From NCBI GenBank assembly GCA_025353725.1, contig JANXOF010000082.1, positions 54,182-118,181 on the forward strand: a stretch of 64,000 bases of DNA, written 5' to 3'. Positions 9,401-18,739 of this stretch are shown here, one piece after another. Below the pieces are notes generated by a model. That model made no database searches, was not told the origin of the DNA, and saw only the letters and a list, made by a program, of their open reading frames with translations. Each line of letters opens with the position of its first letter. Within the stretch, counting starts at the first letter, position 1. Both the position numbers and the translations under genes were made by a program. The stretch is from Polyangiaceae bacterium. Its GTDB lineage: Bacteria > Myxococcota_A > Polyangia > Polyangiales > Polyangiaceae.

Positions 9401-12400
9401 CCGCGCGATTTTCGGACCTGCTCGGCGTTTACGAAAAGCGAAGGCAGCTTTCGCCTGACCCTGCTGAGCAGCGACAGATTAGCTATGAAATAGCGAATCT
9501 TTACGAGACCGAGTTGAGGGATCTCGACCGGGCCATCGACACCTATAACGGGGTGCTCGAGACGGAGCCCATCGATGTCCGCGCGCTCGCAGCCTTGGAT
9601 GTGCTCTACAGGCAGTTGGAGCGTTGGGAGCCGTACGTCGACACGTTGCGTCGCCGTATCGAGCTCGACGCTACGGAGGCGGAGCTTATCGACCTCAAGT
9701 TTCGCTTGGGGCAAACGCTTGAGCATCACACCGGCGATGCTCCCGCAGCCCTCGAAAATTATCGCGAGATTCTTTTCCTCGACGCTTCGCACGCCGGGGC
9801 ACGGGAGGCTCTTGAAGCGCTTCTCACGAACCCCGCGCTTCAGGCCGAGGCGGCAAGCATCCTGGAGACTATTTACGAAGAGCGCGGCGATTGGGTAAAG
9901 TTACTAACGGCGCTCGATATCCTCTGCGAGACGTCCGCCGACGTAGACAAGCGCGTGGGTCTTTTGCGAAAGGTCGCGCGCATCTCGAGTGAGATGCTGA
10001 ACGACTATCCGCGCGCTTTCCGTGCGCTCGCGACAGGGCTTGGGTTGCAGCCGGGCCACGTTGCGACGCGAGCCGAGCTCGAGCACATTGCGGACGTTTC
10101 GACGACGTGGCACGAACTCACTGAGCTTTACGACCGAATTGCCGAGGGGCTCACGGATAGCCACCTCGCCCGAAGTTATTGGATGCGATCGGCGCAGATC
10201 GATGACCAATCGCTTGGGCTCGTTGACGAGGCTGCCACTGGATATACTCACGTCTTATCGCTCGACCCAGGCGACACCGAGGCACTCGATGCACTGGAGA
10301 GGCTCTTCACGCGGACCCGTCGATGGACGGATTTGATTGGCGTGATCGAACGTCGTATCGAGCAAACGACTGACCCGGAGCTTCGGGAGCGGCTTTATGC
10401 GCAGATGGCCTCCATCTACGACCAGGAACTCGGGCGGCCAGACGATGCTGTAAGTTCTTACAAGCGCGTTCTCGAGCTTGACCCCGCTTCGACGACCGCG
10501 CTCGCCGCGCTTGATGCGCTTTTTACGCGTCAAAAGATGTGGAGCGATCTCGCGGACAATCTCGAGTCGCAACTGACACTTGCCGCTTCGGACGACGCGC
10601 AGATTGCACTTATGTTGCGCCTCGCTTCGCTCCGTGAAACCGAGATGGGTCACGTCGAACAAGCTATCGACGGCTATCGCACCGTGCTTGAGCGCGACGT
10701 CTCGAATCTCCAGGCGCTAGCGGCGCTCGAGCGCCTCGGGCAGGCGCCTGCTCACGAGCTCGTCATTGCGGACTTGCTAGAGCCGCTCTACCGACAGACA
10801 GGAAATTACGAGAAGCTTATCGCGGCGCACGAAGTACAAGTTCGTCGAGCGGAAGACCCGTCGCGGCGAGTGGACTTACTTCTTCAGATATCCCAACTGC
10901 ACGAGGATGCTGCGTCGGATCACGGAAGCGCATTTTCGACGCTCGCGCGCGCGCTCAAAGTCGACCCTGCCAACGATGTCACGCAGTCGCAGATCGACAG
11001 AGTCGCGCGCGCCACGGGCCGTTTTGCCGACCTCGCCACTGTTTACCAAGAGCTTGGCACTTCGCAGATGGATGGCGAGCTCGCCAGTTCGCTCACCATG
11101 ATGAGCGCTCGGGTTTACGAGGCTGACCTCAGAGACTTCGATACCGCGATTGCGCTTTACCTGAAGGTGTTGGACCTGGATCCCGCGCGGCTTGCGGCGG
11201 CGGAATCTTTGGAGCGACTTTTCCGGCAGACGGAGCGCTATCAAGACCTCTCGCTTATTCTTCAGCGAAAAGCTGAAATTGTCGAAGAGCCGTCGGACAA
11301 GAAAGATGCGCTGTTCCAGGCCGCTTCTATCGAAGAAGACGTTCTCGACCGACCGGATGCGGCCATTGCGGCCTACACCAAGGTACTCGTCATTGATGAG
11401 TATGATCTTCGTGCGCTTGATGCTCTGAGTAAGCGCTATCTCGGACTTGCTCGCTGGCCAGAGCTTCTCTCAGTTTACTCAAAAAAGGCTGATCTCGTCG
11501 CCGATACGGACGAAAAGAAGCGCATCTACTACCAAGTTGGGGCCGTCTACGAGCGGGAACTTGGTGATGTTCCGCAGGCTATCGAGACTTACCAAAAGCT
11601 CCTTGAGCTCGATCCGGACGATGCTCAGGCGCTGTCCCGACTCGATGTCCTTTACGAGCAGGCTCAAAATTGGCAGGAGCTTCTTGGAGTACTGACTCGC
11701 GAAAGCGAAATGTGCGAGGACTCGAACGAATCCATAAGCTTTCAGTATCGCATTGCCGAGCTTTACGAGAAGCGGCTTGATGACGTGGTGCGCGCTATTG
11801 AGCTTTATCGGGAGGTCTTACAGCGACAGGGCGATCATGAGCCCACGCTCCTGGCCCTCGAGGGACTCAAGAGTGGCGACCGAGACCCACTCGGCGCTGC
11901 GGCTGTTTTGGAGCCGGTGTACGAAGCCGCGAGCGACTGGACTCGGCTCATCTCAGTGCACGAAGTGCAAGTTCACGCGGCGACCGATCCGTTCGCGCAG
12001 GTCGATTTGCTTCACCGCATCGCGCGCCTCTACGAAGACGCACTCGAGGACCACCGGTCCGCGTTTGACACGTACGCGCGAGCGCTCGCTATCGACAACG
12101 GGAACGAATCAACGCTTCAAAATCTCGAGCGGCTGGCGATGCTCGTCAACCGCTGGGGCGGAGGGTCAGGTATCGCGGCGCTTTATGACGCGGAGCTCGC
12201 GAAACTTTCCGAGAATCCGGAGCGTGCCGTCGAGCTCGGTCTTCGCACGGCACAGATATTTGAGGTTCAACTCGAGGACCTTGATAGTGCCATCCTGCGA
12301 TACCGACGGGTTGTTGAGGTGGACGGCGAGAACCAAACCGCCGTTCGGTCGCTCGACCGACTTTATCTACAGACTGAGCGCTGGTCTGAACTTGCGGGCG

Positions 12401-15400
12401 TCCTCGACCGTGAGTCCGAAATCGGTCAAACTCCCGACGAAATCCTTGCCTTCAAGTATCGGCTCGGGAAGGTTCAGCAAGATCACTTACACAATTTGAG
12501 CGCTGCCATCTCGGCTTACCGCGACGTGCTCAATGCCGCGCCGGATCATGCGCCGACCCTCGCGGCCCTTGAAGCGCTGTTCGCAAGTCAGGGACTGCTT
12601 AGTGTCTCGGGCACTTTCGAAGCGGATAGCGACGGCGACGTGGCCTCTCCGCAGCCTGAGAGGACTTCTCAAATCGAGGCGTCGGGCAAGCAGCTCGAGA
12701 TCGCGGAAATTCTCGAGCCGCTTTATCGAGCGGCTGGCGAGTGGGAAAAGCTCGCCAAAGTCTACGAAGCTCAGCTCGCCCACACGCGGAATGTCGACGA
12801 GTCCGGCGTTGCCACGGAGGACCGTCAGACTGGTTACTACCGAATCGCCGAGCTTTACGAAGATAAGCTTATCGACGCAGCTCAGACGCTCGAGGTCTAC
12901 ATTCGTGCGCTCAAAGAGTTTCCGCTCGACGAAAAGTCCGGCGAAGAAGCTCCGCGCCTCGCTGGAGCCATCGAAAGCGGCTGGGAGATCCTCGCGAATG
13001 CGTATGCCGATATTTTAGGCTTACACAGCGAAGCTGAAGTTCAGCGCGTGATCGGTCGCCGGTTGGCAAAAACGTTCGAGGACGAACTCGGCGATATCGA
13101 TAAGGCTGTTGAAACCTACCGTTACGTACTGTCTGTCGAGCCTCTCGACGCGGAAGCGCTTGCGAATCTCGATAGAATTTATCTCTCCATCGAAGCTTGG
13201 GCCGACCTCTCGAGTATCCTCGAGATGCGCGTCAAGGCGCCGGCCGACGACCTCGAGCTAGTCGACCTTTATGCCCGGTTGGGAGAAGTCTACGAGACGC
13301 GGTTGGACGACATCCCGAACGCGACCGTTGCGTTTCGTCAAATCTTTGACGGATTGGATAAGACTCACGACCCATCGATTCAAGCGCTGGCGCGCATTTA
13401 TATGGCGCAGGGGGCGTGGCCTGCTCTCAACAGTGTGTACGAGCGGGAGCTTCACAACGCCTCAGGTGATGTTGCAGAAGCCGAGATTCGAGCAAAGCTC
13501 GCGCATCTTGCGTCGGAGCGGTTGGATGACCCGGCACGAGCGATCGATACGTGGAAGAGCGTGCTCGACTTGCGCGGCGAAGACCCCGAAGCGCTGTCGG
13601 CAATCGCTAATCTCTACGAGCGTCAGCAATCGTGGAGCGACCTTACGGACATTCTCGAACGTCAATTCGATATCGCTGAAAACGATGACGATCGCGTGAA
13701 CACGCTCACACGTCGCGCCCGGACGTTTGAATCCAAGCTTCAGCGTGACGACCTCGCCCTTGAAAACTGGAGTCGGGTCCTCGATATTGATTTTGCGAAT
13801 CTCGCAGGGCTTCGCGCGGTCGCGGCGATTCGGCGCCGCCAGGATGAACCTCAAGAACTCGTGACCGCCCTCCACCAAATAGTGGACCGTGCAACGTTGA
13901 TGCTTGACGGAGATGAACTCAAGGAGATCTTCCGCGAACTAGGGAAGGTCTACGGCGAGCGGCTTTCACAGCCTTACGACGCGGCGGACGCGTGGCGGAA
14001 GCTTCTCGACGTGGGGCCCGACTTCGAGGCGATGAATGCGCTCGACGCAATCTATCGGAGCCAGGAGCAATGGCCCGAAGTCATCGACGTGAAAATGCGT
14101 CGAGCCGCGGCGTTCGAGGACGTCGTTTCGAGCATTGAAGAGTACCGACAGGTCGCCGAGCTCTGGCGCGACACCGTGCACGAGCCAGACAAGGCCACCG
14201 TGGCGTGGCAGAAAATTGTCGAGGCTGACAGTTCGCACGATGAGGCGTTCAACGAACTCGAGAAGCTCCACTTCAAAGCGACCCGGTGGGAGCCTCTTAT
14301 CGAGCTCTATCTCGCGAGGCTCGATACGCGGGAGTCAACGGGGGAGCGGACCGACATTCTTCGTCGGATTGCTCGCATTTTTGAGGAGAAGCTCGACGAT
14401 AAGAGTCAGGCTCTCGACGCTCTCATCAACGCACTCGGCGAGGACTTTCACGATCGCGATACGGCGAAGTATCTCGAGCGGATGGCACAAGCCACCGGTC
14501 GGTGGGCGGAGGTCATCCAGACGGCGAACAATTGGCTTCAGGCGCAGACGGAGTCCAATCAGAAGATTCGGCTCTGCTTGCACTTGGCCAAGTGGTACGG
14601 CGACGACCTCGGTCATCCCGAATACGCGCAGCCTTACTACGCACAGATCGTCGCGCTCGACCCGAACAACGTCGGCGCCCTTCGGCAGATGGGGCAGCTC
14701 TATCGGAAAAATGGCAACTGGCAGCAGCTGGGGGCGACGCTTACGCGCGCCCTTGACGTTGCAGTCGCCGATGCCGACCGCAAGGAGATCCAGACCGAAC
14801 TAGGTGAGCTCCTCGATAGTCAGATGAATCAGACGGACCAAGCGGTCACGTACTTCCAGCGTGCTCTCGAGGTCGATCCGCAGTTCATTCCCGCCCTCGA
14901 AAATCTCGAGCGCATCTACGGTGTGAGAGGGGAGAACAAGCAGCTCATTGACGTGTTGCTTCGAAAGGTTGTCGCGCTCGTCAAGCCGGCCGACATCGCG
15001 GTTACCAAGCTGCGCATCGGCGCGCTTTATGAGCAGGGACAAGAAACCCAGAAAGCAGCGCAGACCTACCGTGAGGTCGTCGAGCTCGAAGCGACCAGTC
15101 TGCAGGGACTTCGCGGTCTCGCGCGTGTGTACGAGGCGCTCGAACAGTGGTCGGAGCTCGTACGCGTGCTCGAATCCGAGCTCGAGGTTGTCACCACGGA
15201 GCGCGAGCGCATCGATATTCTTGTTCAGCTCGCGGGTATCCACGAGGAGCAATTCCGAAAGCCCGATATCGCTTCAACACGGCTCGAGCAAGTTCTCGAA
15301 ATCGACCCGAATCACGAGGACGCGTACTTCGCCCTTGAGCGCTGCTACCGAAAGATGCGGCATTGGCCGCAGCTTATTGACGTCTACGAGCGTCACGTCT

Positions 15401-18165
15401 CCGCGACCCTCGACCGCAAAACAAAGGTCGAACTCTACGGTGCGGTGGCGCAAGTCTATGCCGATGAGATTGAAGATACCGATAAGGCGATCGACGCCTA
15501 TCGGAACATCGTGGATCTCGATGACACGAACCTTCCCGCGCTGGAGGCTCTCTCCAAGCTCTATGACAAGGCAGGAGACGCCTCGCAGTCGATTGACTAC
15601 ATGACTCGCGTAGCCGAGCTCACGCAGGATCCGAAACAGCGCGTGGAGTCGTTCTACAAGATCGGAAAAGCGCTCGACGAGAAGCTGGGCGATCGCGTCT
15701 CCGCTCAGGACCGCTACGAGATGGCGCTTGATCTGGACGCTTCGCACTTGCCTACGTTGGGTGCGCTTCGTCAAATAGCGATGGACAACGCCGACTACGA
15801 TAAGGCGGCTCGGTACATTGATCAGGAGCAGAGTTACACGCCGGCGCCCCGGCAGCGGGCCCGCCTCCTTGTCGAGCTCGGTCGTTTGCGGGAGGAGATG
15901 CTCGGTGACCACGACAGCGCTGTTCTCGCCTGGGAGGCATCACAGGAGGCGGACTCCGAGAATGAAGAGTCGGCGATGCCTCTCGCGGATGAATACATCC
16001 TCCGTGAGGCGTGGGACCGAGCGGAGCCGCTCCTCGATACGCTGACGAGGAAAGCTGGGAAGCGTGATCGCGGTGAGCAACATACGCTTCATAACAAGCT
16101 CGGTATGGTCACGGCGAAGCTCGGGAAGGATGACAAGTCCTTCAAGGCTTATTCCGCGGCTCACCAGCTCGACCTTACGGATCAGACGACCATTCGTGGC
16201 CTCGCCGAAGTCTGTTTCCGGCTGAAGGATTGGGGAGCCGCGCTCACCAACTTCCAAAAAGTTCTCACGGCGCTCGCGGATGATGAGAACCAAGAGCGCG
16301 CAGAGGTCTACTACAAACTTGGTTGCATCAAACGTGAGCAGGGCCAAGCCAAGCAGGCCATCAACAACTTCGAAAAGGCGCTTGCTGTCGACGCTTCGCA
16401 CCGACCGACGCTCGAGGCGCTGGTCGGGATGTACCACGACCTCAAGGACTGGAAGCAGGTCGTCGCCTACAAGCGATTGGTCCTCGACAGCATCGCCTCG
16501 GGTGAGGAGCGCTTCGCGATACTTCTCGAGATTGCTGACATTTGGAACGACCTCGATAAGAACCCAGCGCGCGCTATAGAAGCGCTTGAAGAGGCAAAAG
16601 ACCTCCAGCCGGACAACCGCTCACTTTTGCACAAGATGTTGGCGATGTACGAGGCGACCCAAAATTGGTCGCGGATGATCGACACCATTCAGGTGATCGC
16701 CGAGATGGAGAAGGATCCGATCCGGAAGAGCAAATTCATCTTCACAGTCGCGCAGCTTTATCGCGACAAAGAAAATGATCAGGAACGGGCTGTCGAACTC
16801 TTCAACGAAGCGCTCGACCTCAATCCGCAATACCTCGAGGCGTTCGAGCGAATTAATAAGATTCTCACGCAGCAGAAGGACTGGAAAGCGCTCGAACGCG
16901 CGTTTAGAAAGATGCTTCGGAGGCTCTCGACGGCCTCCGGGGTCGTCGCGGGTACGAGCGCGAACGCGGACCTCGAGTTCAATCTCTGGCACAACCTCGG
17001 CCTCATTTATCGCGATCGGCTCTCCGACATCAACAGTGCCATCGAGGCATTCAAGATGGCGACGCGCTACAAGGCGGACGAGCCTGTCGAGAGGCAAATT
17101 TTGGCCGAGCTCTACGAGCAGACCGAACAGCTCGAAGCCGCCATTGGTGAGCACGCCCAAGTGCTTCAGAAGGACCCGCTTCGGGTCGACCCGTATCGCA
17201 GCCTTTACAAGCTCGCGATCAAGATGCACGACTATGACCGTGCATGGTGCATGTGTTCGGCCCTCGCGTTCCTCCACAAGGCGGACGAGGAGGAGCAGCG
17301 GTTCTTCGAGGACTACCGCCCCCGTGGCATGATTCAGGTGAAGAGCCGGCTCGATAACGAGCAGTGGGTGAAGAACCTTTTCCACAAAGATGAAAACATC
17401 TTCATTGGCAAAATCTTCGAGATGGTGACGCCGGCCGCCATTGTTGCGAAAACCCAAGCGCTCGCGAAGGCCAAGCAACTTCCGGCGCTCGACAAACGGT
17501 TCAAGCAGGACCCGGCGACATCGACCGTGACGTTTGCCAAGACGTTCGGGTGGGCCGCACAGGTTCTGGGGATTCAGCTGCCCGAGCTGTACGTGCGCAA
17601 TGACGTTCCGGGCGCGCTCATCGCCGTGCCGTCGCGGCCCCCTGCAAGCGTCGCGGGGCAGTCGGTACTCACCGGATATACGCCGCAGGAGCTCACGTTT
17701 ATTGTCGGCAAGCACCTGAGCTACTACCGGGGTGAGCACTACATCAAGACTCTGTTCCCGACGCTCGGCGAGCTGAAGGTCGTCATGTTCTCGGCTATCA
17801 AGATCATCCAGCCCGACTTTGCGGTGCCGGCTGAGATGGCACAGGCGGTGAGTACGACGGCGAGCGAGCTTGTCAAATACATGCAACCGGTCGAGCGCGA
17901 CTCGCTTCGCCTCGTCGTTCAAAAGTTCATCGAGGATGGTGCAAAGGCCGACCTGAAACGGTGGATGCAGGCTGTCGACATCTCGGGTGCGCGGGCGGGT
18001 CTTCTCCTCTGCGCGGATCTCGAAATCGCGAAGAAGGTGATTGCAGCCGAACCCCAGTTGCCAGGCGATCTCTCGCCGCCCGACAAGTTGAAGGAGCTCA
18101 TCGTATTCAGCGTGAGCGAGCAGTACCTGGCGCTACGCAAGGCGCTCGGGATTGCGATAGGCTAA
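6490..18165 (+). CDS. gltI: Giant TPR protein, GltI/AgmK-like (3,891 residues)
   Basis: A single uninterrupted frame of 3,891 residues from ATG 6490, with GAGGGAA upstream. No signal peptide is present, so it is cytoplasmic. Residues about 1-375 are TPR-like; about 378-497 are a Pro/Ser-rich linker; about 500-3600 are an almost continuous TPR solenoid; about 3615-3891 are a different folded C-terminus. The solenoid repeats as paired TPRs of about 72 residues, with a consensus resembling W.DL..V..R.......R..LY..IA.IYE..L.D...AI..Y..VL.LDP....AL..L. The size, cytoplasmic nature and neighbourhood with a gltG-like gene match M. xanthus AgmK (GltI), the large cytoplasmic TPR scaffold needed for gliding. 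An AgmX/GltJ homologue is not next to it here. The C-terminal region looks like a degenerate M48-type peptidase fold (see findings). Confidence 0.85.
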   Translation: MDLQDRLKHLENVRDWQGLVEELEKGIQSQEAHGNEAKAGFHLRLGQILEQKFLAGVKALKHFQDAYKLNPALASSLEAARAVYWALGKLNMVQKLLELELRTHKEGPHATLLLIELGDVLCDLGDYDKATSTYARALATSGGASAEARACLEDVQAESGSWQSHVGQLVENARNVSDDAAARSRFLLRAARITRRFAPNELPAMLEKAYAADPSSKQAAALYEGSMSEAGQFEALDQVQSRILQNEVDRKLRAKLAHIFGTRWVSRHQNVDMGTKFLEESIKLDPDNEGAFNYLRDTYGRKGGDWDRVLTIAEEAVTQSSEDANATFMLAQAGTIAWRQLGNLIRARTVFARLSQVAPSHPQLLAFEAQIGEQLSNMPPPITGLPPLTGLPPLGSIAPVVILKTAPPPHGHETRDTAPPPGDFDLARRASVDIVEEQATTAPPELFDGPPSGGVVILTSVRVDAADAGSESLDRATAVPVSASGSGSLAPSAGASPVDGGLSDPAKIGELRALADKQEANKRYNEYVKTLLQLAALVPDPVEKVALYTKAAELYTGKFANQAEAVKAYEAVVGIDPVNSGAIDYLRSMYEKRRDWEKLLGLERREAERLEGDARARKFLDIAKLATERVKKPDVCIELWHEVLNTDPVNSEALGALGGLYERSKDFDKLVEVLEKQADVTDDSAIKVQILTKLGTIYGDRLSNDEGAVNAWRALLAIDPSDRKAQEALKKKYLALGRWNDLEGFYAETGKWDEFIRVLEQQETKETQTAAKIGLLFKIAELWSEKKQKNDRAARAYEKLLELEPQNLRAAEALIPIYTEAGNQKALANAIEVKLAHEEDAFAKLALLREVAALYEGKVRDPQKAFARYLSAFALFPSDEQATADAERAAKAASAWVLIEEAYRKAIEEAVEVRDASLAITLRLKLGRVLVEEGPSEVRVDEALSVYRAVYDADSENADALAALERLYRATARFSDLLGVYEKRRQLSPDPAEQRQISYEIANLYETELRDLDRAIDTYNGVLETEPIDVRALAALDVLYRQLERWEPYVDTLRRRIELDATEAELIDLKFRLGQTLEHHTGDAPAALENYREILFLDASHAGAREALEALLTNPALQAEAASILETIYEERGDWVKLLTALDILCETSADVDKRVGLLRKVARISSEMLNDYPRAFRALATGLGLQPGHVATRAELEHIADVSTTWHELTELYDRIAEGLTDSHLARSYWMRSAQIDDQSLGLVDEAATGYTHVLSLDPGDTEALDALERLFTRTRRWTDLIGVIERRIEQTTDPELRERLYAQMASIYDQELGRPDDAVSSYKRVLELDPASTTALAALDALFTRQKMWSDLADNLESQLTLAASDDAQIALMLRLASLRETEMGHVEQAIDGYRTVLERDVSNLQALAALERLGQAPAHELVIADLLEPLYRQTGNYEKLIAAHEVQVRRAEDPSRRVDLLLQISQLHEDAASDHGSAFSTLARALKVDPANDVTQSQIDRVARATGRFADLATVYQELGTSQMDGELASSLTMMSARVYEADLRDFDTAIALYLKVLDLDPARLAAAESLERLFRQTERYQDLSLILQRKAEIVEEPSDKKDALFQAASIEEDVLDRPDAAIAAYTKVLVIDEYDLRALDALSKRYLGLARWPELLSVYSKKADLVADTDEKKRIYYQVGAVYERELGDVPQAIETYQKLLELDPDDAQALSRLDVLYEQAQNWQELLGVLTRESEMCEDSNESISFQYRIAELYEKRLDDVVRAIELYREVLQRQGDHEPTLLALEGLKSGDRDPLGAAAVLEPVYEAASDWTRLISVHEVQVHAATDPFAQVDLLHRIARLYEDALEDHRSAFDTYARALAIDNGNESTLQNLERLAMLVNRWGGGSGIAALYDAELAKLSENPERAVELGLRTAQIFEVQLEDLDSAILRYRRVVEVDGENQTAVRSLDRLYLQTERWSELAGVLDRESEIGQTPDEILAFKYRLGKVQQDHLHNLSAAISAYRDVLNAAPDHAPTLAALEALFASQGLLSVSGTFEADSDGDVASPQPERTSQIEASGKQLEIAEILEPLYRAAGEWEKLAKVYEAQLAHTRNVDESGVATEDRQTGYYRIAELYEDKLIDAAQTLEVYIRALKEFPLDEKSGEEAPRLAGAIESGWEILANAYADILGLHSEAEVQRVIGRRLAKTFEDELGDIDKAVETYRYVLSVEPLDAEALANLDRIYLSIEAWADLSSILEMRVKAPADDLELVDLYARLGEVYETRLDDIPNATVAFRQIFDGLDKTHDPSIQALARIYMAQGAWPALNSVYERELHNASGDVAEAEIRAKLAHLASERLDDPARAIDTWKSVLDLRGEDPEALSAIANLYERQQSWSDLTDILERQFDIAENDDDRVNTLTRRARTFESKLQRDDLALENWSRVLDIDFANLAGLRAVAAIRRRQDEPQELVTALHQIVDRATLMLDGDELKEIFRELGKVYGERLSQPYDAADAWRKLLDVGPDFEAMNALDAIYRSQEQWPEVIDVKMRRAAAFEDVVSSIEEYRQVAELWRDTVHEPDKATVAWQKIVEADSSHDEAFNELEKLHFKATRWEPLIELYLARLDTRESTGERTDILRRIARIFEEKLDDKSQALDALINALGEDFHDRDTAKYLERMAQATGRWAEVIQTANNWLQAQTESNQKIRLCLHLAKWYGDDLGHPEYAQPYYAQIVALDPNNVGALRQMGQLYRKNGNWQQLGATLTRALDVAVADADRKEIQTELGELLDSQMNQTDQAVTYFQRALEVDPQFIPALENLERIYGVRGENKQLIDVLLRKVVALVKPADIAVTKLRIGALYEQGQETQKAAQTYREVVELEATSLQGLRGLARVYEALEQWSELVRVLESELEVVTTERERIDILVQLAGIHEEQFRKPDIASTRLEQVLEIDPNHEDAYFALERCYRKMRHWPQLIDVYERHVSATLDRKTKVELYGAVAQVYADEIEDTDKAIDAYRNIVDLDDTNLPALEALSKLYDKAGDASQSIDYMTRVAELTQDPKQRVESFYKIGKALDEKLGDRVSAQDRYEMALDLDASHLPTLGALRQIAMDNADYDKAARYIDQEQSYTPAPRQRARLLVELGRLREEMLGDHDSAVLAWEASQEADSENEESAMPLADEYILREAWDRAEPLLDTLTRKAGKRDRGEQHTLHNKLGMVTAKLGKDDKSFKAYSAAHQLDLTDQTTIRGLAEVCFRLKDWGAALTNFQKVLTALADDENQERAEVYYKLGCIKREQGQAKQAINNFEKALAVDASHRPTLEALVGMYHDLKDWKQVVAYKRLVLDSIASGEERFAILLEIADIWNDLDKNPARAIEALEEAKDLQPDNRSLLHKMLAMYEATQNWSRMIDTIQVIAEMEKDPIRKSKFIFTVAQLYRDKENDQERAVELFNEALDLNPQYLEAFERINKILTQQKDWKALERAFRKMLRRLSTASGVVAGTSANADLEFNLWHNLGLIYRDRLSDINSAIEAFKMATRYKADEPVERQILAELYEQTEQLEAAIGEHAQVLQKDPLRVDPYRSLYKLAIKMHDYDRAWCMCSALAFLHKADEEEQRFFEDYRPRGMIQVKSRLDNEQWVKNLFHKDENIFIGKIFEMVTPAAIVAKTQALAKAKQLPALDKRFKQDPATSTVTFAKTFGWAAQVLGIQLPELYVRNDVPGALIAVPSRPPASVAGQSVLTGYTPQELTFIVGKHLSYYRGEHYIKTLFPTLGELKVVMFSAIKIIQPDFAVPAEMAQAVSTTASELVKYMQPVERDSLRLVVQKFIEDGAKADLKRWMQAVDISGARAGLLLCADLEIAKKVIAAEPQLPGDLSPPDKLKELIVFSVSEQYLALRKALGIAIG
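7990..17230 (+). repeat. Tandem TPR-pair repeats inside gltI, period about 72 codons
   Basis: In the translated sequence, the step from LDALERLF (near 10287) to LAALDALF (near 10501) is 72 residues, i.e. two 36-residue TPR units. The same spacing recurs through most of the solenoid with variable small insertions. At DNA level this is a diverged repeat of about 216 bp; individual copies are not identical. Confidence 0.6.
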
Positions 18166-18172
18166 AGGCTCC

Positions 18173-18625
18173 TCATCTCAAACGGATCACTTGTTCCGCG
18201 CAGCTTGGGTCGAAGCGCTGATTTTTCAGCGCTTCGCAGCTGATGCGGCCGAGCGACGGAAAGCACTGTCCTCTCAACTCTGTTTCGTTCCGAATCGAGA
18301 CCGAGTTGCAATCACCTCCTGCGAGGTCGCGGATGAACCCTGCGTAGTCGGCTTCGTAGGTGCCTCCACACCGTTGCGACGCTGAGGCAAAGGCAGACGC
18401 CGTGTCTAGGCATGCCCTTGCGGAGGCCGTGGCGGAGCCGCCATCCGGCGTGCTTGGTCGGACCGATCCGCTACCCGATGAGGTGCCGCCGCTCGTGCCT
18501 GTACCGTCCTGCGGTGCGCAGCCGACAACGGCGAGTGCGGTGAAAGCGAACAGCGTGAGAACCCCTGAGGTACATCGTGGTGCGTGACGCGCGAGGTGCG
18601 GTCTACACGAAGTTGGAGTGGCCAT
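18173..18625 (-). CDS. Small Cys-rich lipoprotein
   Basis: About 150 residues. The ATG at 18625 is chosen because it gives a basic N-terminus, a hydrophobic core and a lipobox VVGC; an upstream in-frame start at 18706 would add unstructured sequence and run into the divergent gene. After a Gly/Ser/Thr-rich linker, the mature domain has six Cys, spaced as if paired, with an acidic/aromatic centre (YEADYAGFIRDL). The function is unknown. It is convergent with gltI (7 bp between stops) and divergent from the sigma54 activator. Confidence 0.65.
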   Translation of the reverse strand: MATPTSCRPHLARHAPRCTSGVLTLFAFTALAVVGCAPQDGTGTSGGTSSGSGSVRPSTPDGGSATASARACLDTASAFASASQRCGGTYEADYAGFIRDLAGGDCNSVSIRNETELRGQCFPSLGRISCEALKNQRFDPSCAEQVIRLR

Positions 18626-18739
18626 AGGGCCCGGACCGAACCACGCGCCTGCGCACCCGTCAACGCGCCTCGCGGTTTCGGGTGCCTCGGTCGGCAATTG
18701 GAGCAACTCAAGCTCACCGCGGTCGACCGGCCGCGCGAG

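Noticed and set aside
16621..17922. 433-codon open frame on the minus strand inside the giant TPR gene
   Set aside because: It is the antisense shadow of a GC-rich, clearly coding TPR frame. Its translation is rich in Arg/Leu/His without domain pattern, and it has no ribosome-binding site or operon context.
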